From positions 1 to 6,245 of the forward strand of contig CAKTTM010000111.1 in the NCBI GenBank assembly GCA_934615145.1: a DNA stretch of 6,245 nucleotides. Direction: 5' to 3'. The position numbers were made by a program, and so were the translations under genes. Each line of letters opens with the position of its first letter. Positions within the stretch are counted from its first letter, which is position 1. This document shows, in pieces, positions 1 to 4,533 of this stretch. The notes beneath the pieces were generated by a model, which saw only the letters and a list, made by a program, of their open reading frames with translations, was not told the origin of the DNA and did not search any database. This stretch comes from an uncultured Clostridia bacterium (GTDB lineage: Bacteria; Bacillota; Clostridia; Christensenellales; Aristaeellaceae).

Positions 1-471
1 GCGCAGGGTCAGCTCCGGATCAAGAGCCGACTCCACCCAGTAGGCGGGCACGGCGTACTGCACGCCGCCGACCTGGCCAGAGGCCATCATGATGGGCGGG
101 CAGACGGCCAGTATGTTCTGGCCCGAGCTCTCCATATAGGGGCTGATGTCGGTCAGCGCGCCGCGGGAGGCGTAGTTGGACAGGGACACGCGGTCGTTCA
201 TCACCTGGAAGACATCAAACTTCTCACCCGTGGACAGCATGATGTTGATCTTCTGATCCCAGGCGTCCCAAGGATAGTAGCGCAGCTCCAGCTGGACGCC
301 GGCGCCATCGGCCTTGAGCTTGTCATTGATGGCCTGTACACCGCCGGCCAGGTCGCGGGGCTCATCGCCGGGCACGGCGTAGACGATGGTGGGCAGCTCT
401 TGCGCCAGGGCTGTGCCCATCAGGCCCAGCATCAGCAGGGCAGTCAGCAGCAGGGACAGTGTTCTTTTCAT
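1..471 (-). CDS. Extracellular sugar-binding protein of an ABC transporter (LplA-like), N-terminal part, runs off left edge
   Basis: This is the substrate-binding subunit that would capture a carbohydrate outside the membrane and deliver it to the two permeases encoded just upstream. The window holds 157 codons from the ATG at 471 with no stop before the edge; full family members are usually over 400 residues. Residues 1-23 form a signal peptide: MKR, a Leu-rich core, then TALA before Q24, a signal peptidase I type site. There is no lipobox cysteine; the only Cys visible is residue 124. The mature part has the usual pattern of the family: a YYPWDAWDQKINIMLSTGEKFD stretch in two parts (WDAWDQKINIML at 68-79, STGEKFD at 80-86), then SNYASRGALTDISPYM (98-113). 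The start is fixed by AGGAGG at 486-481, nine bases before the ATG. It is the third gene of the leftward operon, 45 bp after the second permease. Family is clear; the substrate cannot be read from the sequence. Confidence 0.9.
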   Translation of the reverse strand, partial: MKRTLSLLLTALLMLGLMGTALAQELPTIVYAVPGDEPRDLAGGVQAINDKLKADGAGVQLELRYYPWDAWDQKINIMLSTGEKFDVFQVMNDRVSLSNYASRGALTDISPYMESSGQNILAVCPPIMMASGQVGGVQYAVPAYWVESALDPELTLR

Positions 472-516
472 GGGTCGTATCCTCCTCTTAAAGTGTCGCT
501 ATGGTCAGGGGTCGGC

Positions 517-1413
517 CTACTCCTTGACGGCGCCGACCACCATGCCGTTGATGTAATAGCGCTGCAGGAAGGGATAGAGCAGCACGATGGGGCCGATGGT
601 GATGACCGCGGTGGCCATCTTGAGCGATTCAGACGGCGGCGTGGCATAGCCGGCGCTGGCGGTGTATTGCAGGTCCTTGAGCATGGAGATCTGCGATTTG
701 AGCTGCAGCAGCAGGTATTGTATCGGATAGAGCTTTTTATCGTCCACCAGCATGATGGCGTTCCACCAGTCGTTCCAATAGCCCAGGCCGTAGAAAAGGC
801 CCACGGTGGCGATGGCAGGCAAGGACAGCGGGAAGTAAATCTTCAGCGCGATGGTCAGGTCATTGGCGCCGTCAATGGTGGCCGACTCGCGCAGGGAGTC
901 CGGCAGGCCGGACATGTAATTGCGCACCAGGAAAAGGTTGAAGGGGTTAAAGAGCAGGTTGGGGATGATCAGCGCCCAGATGTTGTTGCGCAGGCCCAGC
1001 TTGCCGGTGATCAGGTACCAGGGCACGATGCCGGCGTTGAAGACCATGGGGATAAAGAAGAACAGCCCCAGCCTGCCCCGGTAGACCACCCGCTTGTTGG
1101 ACAGCGTATAGGCGGTCAGCGCCGTGACCAGCACCGCCAGCGTGGTGCCTGCCAGGGTGGTGATGACGGAGATCATATAGCCGTGCATTACGGAAGACCC
1201 ACCCTGGAACATCAGCGAATAGGCATAGGTCGACCACTTCTCGGGGATGAAGCTGTAGCCGTTGCGCATGATGGCCGTCTCATCGGTAAAGGAGACCATC
1301 ACCGTCAGCACCATGGGCAGCAGGCACATCAGGGTGAACAGCAGGATGAACAGGCCGATCAATATATCAGGCAGGTCGATGCGCCTGCGGGGACGGGATC
1401 CTACGATGTCCAT
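517..1413 (-). CDS. Carbohydrate ABC transporter permease, LplC/MalG type
   Basis: This 298-residue inner membrane subunit forms half of the translocation channel of a binding-protein-dependent sugar importer (CUT1 class). Hydrophobic segments fall near residues 17-40, 78-101, 115-135, 144-163, 196-218 and 267-284, as expected for six transmembrane helices. The EAA loop that docks the ATPase is at 176-199, reading ESATIDGAND then LTIALKIYFPLSLP. The segment LYPIQYLLLQL (228-238) and the ending NGMVVGAVKE (289-298) are typical of the LplC branch. The ATG at 1413 is preceded by an AGAGGAG ribosome site seven bases away and lies 15 bp after the stop of the LplB-like gene, so the two are surely co-transcribed and probably translationally coupled. 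I give no gene symbol because lplC-like paralogues are numerous and their substrates differ (alginate oligosaccharides, pectin fragments, mannosides and others). Confidence 0.95.
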   Translation of the reverse strand: MDIVGSRPRRRIDLPDILIGLFILLFTLMCLLPMVLTVMVSFTDETAIMRNGYSFIPEKWSTYAYSLMFQGGSSVMHGYMISVITTLAGTTLAVLVTALTAYTLSNKRVVYRGRLGLFFFIPMVFNAGIVPWYLITGKLGLRNNIWALIIPNLLFNPFNLFLVRNYMSGLPDSLRESATIDGANDLTIALKIYFPLSLPAIATVGLFYGLGYWNDWWNAIMLVDDKKLYPIQYLLLQLKSQISMLKDLQYTASAGYATPPSESLKMATAVITIGPIVLLYPFLQRYYINGMVVGAVKE

Positions 1414-1428
1414 GCGCTTGCTCCTCTC

Positions 1429-2385
1429 TCAATACAGCGCGCCGTCGGGGTAGATCCGCCGGACCAGCGCGTTGGAGCCAAAGACCATCAGGAAGCCGAT
1501 GGCCGACTGGAAGAGGCCGATCGCCATGGCCTGGGAAGGATCGCCCACCTGGCGCAGGGCGCGGAAGACATAGGTGTCGATGATGTCGGTGGTGCGGTAT
1601 AGGGTGCCATTGTCGCCCACCAGCGCGTATATCATGCCAAAGTCGCCAAACATGATCTTGCCCACCGCCAGCAGCGTCATGATCATGATGGTGGGGGTGA
1701 TCAGCGGCAGCGTGATGCGGGTGGCCACCTGGAAGCGGTTGGCGCCGTCGATGGCCGCTGCCTCGTGCAGCGAGCTGTCGATGCCGGTGATGGCGGCCAG
1801 GTAGATGATGGCGCTCATGCCGGCCCCCTTCCACAGGCGCACCACCAGCAGGATGGCGGGCCAGACGCTGGCATCGGTGTACCAGTTCTTGGCCGGCGCG
1901 CCCGTGCTGGCCAGCAGCTTGTTGATGATGCCGTACTGGGTGGAGAACAGGCTCAGCAGGATGTAGCTGACCACGATCCAGGAGATATAGTTGGGAAAGA
2001 GCATGATGGACTGCGTGACCTTTTTGAACCAGACGCCGCGCAGCTCGTTGAGCAGCAGGGCCAGCAGCACCGCCATCAGCGTGCCGCTGGCGATGAAGAG
2101 CAGGTTCAGATAGATGGTGTTATAGGTGACCAGCGCCGCGTTTTGCGAGGCGAAGAAGAACTGGAAGTTCTTCAGCCCCACCCAGTCGCCATGGGTGAAG
2201 ATGCGCAGCAGGCTGCTGTTGCGGTAGTTGAAACGCTGAAAGGCGATCACCACATAGGGATAGGCCAGGTAGCTAAAGGCGATCACATAGGCGATCGCCG
2301 GCAGCGCGATGAGGTAGGAAAACTTGTTCATGCGCATGTCCTGCAGCAGGCTGATGCGCTTGGCACGGATGCTTTTGTCTTGCAT
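1429..2385 (-). CDS. Carbohydrate ABC transporter permease, LplB/YtcP-related type, first gene of the operon
   Basis: This 318-residue membrane protein is the partner permease of the LplC-like subunit. A short basic N-terminus is followed by hydrophobic segments near 23-50, 88-112, 125-149, 175-200, 229-256 and 288-305. The EAA loop is at 208-231 (EAAAIDGANRFQV, then ATRITLPLITP), with the DGA and LP residues all present. The C-terminus RRIYPDGALY is usual for LplB proteins. The reading frame stays open to a TTG at 2478, but that TTG is itself part of the predicted -35 box. The ATG at 2385 has AGGGAGG five bases upstream, so I take 2385. It is the promoter-proximal gene of a permease, permease, binding-protein operon. 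No ATPase gene is seen beside it; importers of this type often share a common MsmX-like ATPase encoded elsewhere. Confidence 0.94.
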   Translation of the reverse strand: MQDKSIRAKRISLLQDMRMNKFSYLIALPAIAYVIAFSYLAYPYVVIAFQRFNYRNSSLLRIFTHGDWVGLKNFQFFFASQNAALVTYNTIYLNLLFIASGTLMAVLLALLLNELRGVWFKKVTQSIMLFPNYISWIVVSYILLSLFSTQYGIINKLLASTGAPAKNWYTDASVWPAILLVVRLWKGAGMSAIIYLAAITGIDSSLHEAAAIDGANRFQVATRITLPLITPTIMIMTLLAVGKIMFGDFGMIYALVGDNGTLYRTTDIIDTYVFRALRQVGDPSQAMAIGLFQSAIGFLMVFGSNALVRRIYPDGALY

Positions 2386-2390
2386 GGATA

Positions 2391-2397
2391 CCTCCCT
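2391..2397 (-). promoter_or_regulatory. Ribosome binding site that fixes the LplB-like start
   Basis: The minus strand reads AGGGAGG here, followed by five bases (TATCC) and ATG at 2385. It argues against the 31-codon N-terminal extension that the open frame would permit. That extension (many Arg, Tyr and Lys residues, no family similarity I recognise) would also begin upstream of the predicted transcription start. Confidence 0.85.
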
Positions 2398-2422
2398 GCC
2401 GACCCGGGCTGTGAAGTAGTAA

Positions 2423-2446
2423 GCTAACATGCGTCGATTTGTTAGC
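2423..2446. repeat. Inverted repeat, 7-10-7, at the expected transcription start of the transporter operon
   Basis: GCTAACA (2423-2429) and TGTTAGC (2440-2446) are perfect inverted copies separated by ten bases. The symmetry centre is at 2434.5, immediately downstream of the predicted -10 box (2455-2450) and covering the likely start near 2443. A dyad in this position is a natural repressor operator. It could instead form a weak hairpin in the 5' leader, but it would only partly be included in the transcript if the start is near 2443, which favours a DNA site. Which regulator binds is unknown; none is encoded in the window. Confidence 0.55.
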
Positions 2447-2449
2447 CAC

Positions 2450-2478
2450 ATAATATACCTTTGTTTCCTGGCTTTCAA
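2450..2478 (-). promoter_or_regulatory. SigA-type promoter of the transporter operon
   Basis: On the minus strand, TTGAAA (2478-2473) and TATTAT (2455-2450) are separated by exactly 17 bp. Each hexamer matches the consensus at five of six positions. Transcription would start near 2443, leaving a leader of about 58 bases before the ATG at 2385. It is the only good pair I find on this strand in the divergent region. Confidence 0.75.
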
Positions 2479-2517
2479 GGCTTAATTGGAGCAAATTTCG
2501 CCTGATCGTCTATTTTA

Positions 2518-2531
2518 TCAAAGCGCTTGAC
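2518..2531. promoter_or_regulatory. LacI-family / cre-like operator overlapping the -35 box of the DUF1861 gene
   Basis: The sequence TCAAAGCGCTTGAC contains the perfect palindrome AAGCGCTT (2521-2528) centred on a CpG, the hallmark of sites bound by CcpA and other LacI/GalR-family repressors. Against the cre consensus TGWAARCGYTWNCW I count 11 of 14 matches, the misses being the second base and the last two. Its right half overlaps the TTGACG -35 box (2527-2532), so an occupied site should block the rightward promoter. The centre is about 81 bp upstream of the predicted start of the transporter operon, a position from which it could also act on that side. Catabolite control or a local sugar-responsive repressor would both fit. 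Confidence 0.55.
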
Positions 2532-2555
2532 GCATGAACTTGCAGGTGGTATACT
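2527..2555 (+). promoter_or_regulatory. SigA-type promoter (extended -10) of the DUF1861 gene
   Basis: TTGACG (2527-2532) and TATACT (2550-2555) are separated by 17 bp, and TG at 2547-2548 gives an extended -10 (TGGTATACT). Five of six positions match the consensus in each hexamer. The transcript would start near 2562-2563, with a leader of about 40 bases carrying AAGGAG at 2589-2594, eight bases before the ATG. Confidence 0.8.
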
Positions 2556-2602
2556 CGGCCTCAGATGAGTTAAGTAACAAATACTAACAAGGAGAGAATA
2601 GC

Positions 2603-3571
2603 ATGACATTCAAGGAAAGAAAGCTTGCCTTTGAGCAGCAGGCCAGGCCTGAGGAGAGCGCCCTGCTGCGCTTTGAGGGCGTGGAGGGCTACGATCTGTA
2701 CAACTGCTCCATCCCCTTTACCAAGGATGGCCAGGGCTATGTCTATGGCCGGGTGGAAAAGCGTGAGGAGTGGGCGCGCAGCTGGGTCAGGCTGTTCAGA
2801 CAGGTTGGCCCCGATCACTACCAGGTGCTGCCGCAGAGCATGATCTACCAGCTGGAGGATCCCTTCATCAGCCTGATACAGGGCGAGCTGGTGCTGGGCG
2901 GCACCCATGTGATGAAGACACCCACCAGCTACGGGCCGCTGTTTGGCTATTTCTACAGAGGGCTGGATCTGGAGGACATGCGCTACTTCGCCACCGGCCC
3001 CACCGATATGAAGGATATCCGCCTGGTGATGCTAAAGGACGGCGGCATCGGCGTCTTCTCCCGCCCGCGTGGCGAGGAGGTGCAAAAGCTGCACGGCTCA
3101 GAGTCGGTGGTGGGCTTTGCCCGCATCAACAGCCTGGATCAGCTGACCGCCCAGGTGATCGAGGAGGCGAAAATCATCGACAATATGTTCGCCCACCATG
3201 AGTGGGGTGGCTGCAACCAGTGCTATCTGCTGGACAGCGGCCTCATCGGCATCATCGGCCACAAGAGCTATCCGGACAAGACCGCCCAGGGCGAGGAGCT
3301 GTCGGTCTATACCAATGTGGCCTTTGTCTTTGACCCGGAGCATAACCGCGTGGTGCATGAAAAGATCATCGCCACCCGCGGCAGCTTCCCCCAGGCGGTG
3401 GCCAAGGTGCCCAAGCTGGTGGACTGCGCCTTCGCCTCCGGCATCCGGATGCGGGACGACGGCAAGGCCGACCTCTACTCCGGCCTGGGCGACACCCACC
3501 AGGGCCGCGTGGTGATCGACTATCCCTTCGAAGGCTTTGGCAAGTTGGTGGCGGGGAATATCGATCTGTAA
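2603..3571 (+). CDS. DUF1861 / MTP-1 family beta-propeller protein, probable glycoside phosphorylase or glycosyltransferase
   Basis: This 322-residue protein has no signal peptide or membrane segment and should be cytoplasmic. I recognise it as DUF1861 (Pfam PF08950) by motifs spread over its whole length: YNCSIPF (33-39), GRVEKREEWAR (49-59), EDPF (85-88), GPTDMKDIRLV (132-142), GVFSRPRG (150-157), EWGGCNQ (200-206), GIIGH (216-220), KIIATR (254-259) and LYSGLGD (291-297). Known from the family: a Leishmania member has a five-bladed beta-propeller structure, and Leishmania relatives are mannosyltransferase/phosphorylases (CAZy GT108, akin to GH130) that build and break beta-1,2-mannan. Bacterial members are mostly untested. 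Inference: it processes, perhaps by phosphorolysis, a sugar imported by the divergent transporter. Asp86 and Asp138 sit in the best kept acidic motifs, but I cannot say which is catalytic. Odd: two cysteines in EWGGCNQC, where I recall EWGGANE-like sequence as usual. Length is normal. The ATG at 2603 has AAGGAG eight bases upstream. Confidence 0.88.
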   Translation: MTFKERKLAFEQQARPEESALLRFEGVEGYDLYNCSIPFTKDGQGYVYGRVEKREEWARSWVRLFRQVGPDHYQVLPQSMIYQLEDPFISLIQGELVLGGTHVMKTPTSYGPLFGYFYRGLDLEDMRYFATGPTDMKDIRLVMLKDGGIGVFSRPRGEEVQKLHGSESVVGFARINSLDQLTAQVIEEAKIIDNMFAHHEWGGCNQCYLLDSGLIGIIGHKSYPDKTAQGEELSVYTNVAFVFDPEHNRVVHEKIIATRGSFPQAVAKVPKLVDCAFASGIRMRDDGKADLYSGLGDTHQGRVVIDYPFEGFGKLVAGNIDL

Positions 3572-3585
3572 AGATTAATGCATAT

Positions 3586-3620
3586 CAATGGGCCGCGGCA
3601 ATGCATGTCGCGGCCCATTG
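3586..3620. terminator. Strong stem-loop between convergent genes, probable terminator
   Basis: Arms 3586-3597 (CAATGGGCCGCG) and 3609-3620 (CGCGGCCCATTG) pair perfectly over 12 bp. Three more pairs (one G-T, one C-G, one A-T) extend the stem to 15 bp with a five-base loop ATGCA. It begins 14 bases after the DUF1861 stop. The bases after the stem are TGTTAGG rightward and ATATGCATTAATC leftward, so neither direction has a true T-run. Intrinsic termination may be weak, or the hairpin may instead protect the mRNA 3' end. Confidence 0.65.
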
Positions 3621-3693
3621 TGTTAGGCATGAGGGTGATGCGCAGCAGATACGGACAAGGGCGATGGACACAGCGATTGAGACCAACCGCGAT
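3621..3693. other. Short convergent intergenic spacer with no gene
   Basis: Between the stem-loop and the methyltransferase stop I see no ribosome site, coding frame or repeat that I would support. It would be the 3' untranslated end of the leftward methyltransferase message. Confidence 0.6.
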
Positions 3694-4440
3694 CTATCGA
3701 ACCGCTTTGCCCCGGACCCTGACATAGTCGGCATACCATTTGCCATCGCGGTGCAAATCGGGCTGAAGGCGCGTCACGGCCTCCTGGATGATCTGCTCTG
3801 TCAGCTCGCTGGGGAGGCCCTGGAAGGGCGTTTTGATGAACATTCTGATCCAGTCAGCCAAGCCGTTTTCACCTGTCAGTTCGGTCAATCGAGGAAAGAG
3901 CGTCATATACCTCACCTCAAAGCCCGCGCTCTCCAGACCTGTGGCGAACTGGGCGATCGTCGGAAAATAGAAGGGCATCTGATAGGACAGCTTCCTGTCA
4001 CTAAAGCCCTTTTCCAGGGCCAGATGTATCAAGCGATTGTTTCCGTATCCGCCAAACTCGAACACAAACTGCCCACCCGCCTTGATCGAGGCAAAAACGC
4101 GGCTGAGCATCCGGGCGTGTTTTGCCTCCGGAATCCAATGAAAAACGGCGTTGGAGAAGATGGCATCGACGGGCTCATCCAGGCTTAGCCTGGTGGCGTC
4201 CTGATGAAGGAAGGCGATGGAGGGGTAGCTCGCTTTGGCAACAGAGAGCAGCTCTTCTGACATGTCCACGCCGACAGCCTGTACGCCAAGATCAGCGATC
4301 TTCTTGGTCAGGGCGCCGTTGCCGCAGCCCAAATCCAGCACGCGCATGTTTGGCCTGATGTCCAGCAGCTGGAGGACATCCTCGCCATACTGATGAACAA
4401 AGGCGAAGTTATTGGTGTATTGTTCTGCATCCCACTTCAT
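3694..4440 (-). CDS. Class I SAM-dependent methyltransferase, trans-aconitate methyltransferase (Tam)-like
   Basis: This 248-residue soluble protein has a Rossmann-fold methyltransferase domain in its N-terminal half. Motif I is VLDLGCGNG (34-42), the acidic residue ending strand 2 is Asp59 in VGVDMS, the adenine-side motif is HQDAT (Asp81 at 79-83), and SNAVFHW (96-102) is the post-strand-4 motif seen in Tam and related enzymes. The C-terminal half carries the helical cap usual for this group, which selects the acceptor. The acceptor is not readable: Tam methylates trans-aconitate, but many Bacillota relatives are uncharacterised small-molecule methyltransferases. The frame is open to a TTG at 4464, but GGAGGG at 4453-4448 lies seven bases before the ATG at 4440, so I choose that start. 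The gene follows addA on the same strand after 93 bp. I find no convincing promoter of its own there, so read-through from addA is possible. Confidence 0.9.
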   Translation of the reverse strand: MKWDAEQYTNNFAFVHQYGEDVLQLLDIRPNMRVLDLGCGNGALTKKIADLGVQAVGVDMSEELLSVAKASYPSIAFLHQDATRLSLDEPVDAIFSNAVFHWIPEAKHARMLSRVFASIKAGGQFVFEFGGYGNNRLIHLALEKGFSDRKLSYQMPFYFPTIAQFATGLESAGFEVRYMTLFPRLTELTGENGLADWIRMFIKTPFQGLPSELTEQIIQEAVTRLQPDLHRDGKWYADYVRVRGKAVR

Positions 4441-4447
4441 AGGGTTT

Positions 4448-4453
4448 CCCTCC
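4448..4453 (-). promoter_or_regulatory. Ribosome binding site that fixes the methyltransferase start
   Basis: The minus strand reads GGAGGG, then seven bases, then ATG at 4440. It lies inside the eight-codon extension that a TTG start at 4464 would add, which makes the extension unlikely to be translated. Confidence 0.8.
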
Positions 4454-4500
4454 AGCCATGTCAATGGACAAATCTCTGCGTTAAGCGATTCAACAACCCT

Positions 4501-4515
4501 GATGCGCGGCGCATC
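4501..4515. repeat. Small perfect palindromic hairpin between addA and the methyltransferase gene
   Basis: GATGCGC and GCGCATC flank a single G, so an RNA hairpin would have about six pairs and a three-base loop. It begins about 19 bases past the addA stop on the minus strand and is followed there by AGGGTTGTTG, a poor T-run. It may be a weak terminator or a processing site that lowers expression of the methyltransferase gene. Confidence 0.35.
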
Positions 4516-4533
4516 CTGACATGAGCGTGTTTA

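Noticed and set aside
490..498. Possible read as a terminator or attenuator between the LplC-like and binding-protein genes (472-516)
   Set aside because: I find no stable stem with a T-run in the 45-bp gap, only the ribosome site.
400..1602. A 400-codon open frame on the plus strand opposite the permease and binding-protein genes
   Set aside because: It is rich in Gln, His, Gly and Asp in the way of an antisense shadow of GC-rich genes, has no family motif, and overlaps two genes with clear domains and ribosome sites.
1765..2427. A 220-codon open frame on the plus strand opposite the LplB-like gene
   Set aside because: Its composition is that of an antisense shadow, it has no recognisable motif, and it runs through the transporter leader and dyad.
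2386..2478. A 31-residue N-terminal extension of the LplB-like permease from a TTG at 2478
   Set aside because: The TTG is part of the predicted -35 box, the transcript should start downstream of it, and the ATG at 2385 has a better ribosome site.
3098..3499. A 133-codon minus-strand open frame inside the DUF1861 gene
   Set aside because: It lies wholly inside a gene with family motifs along its length and shows no motif of its own.
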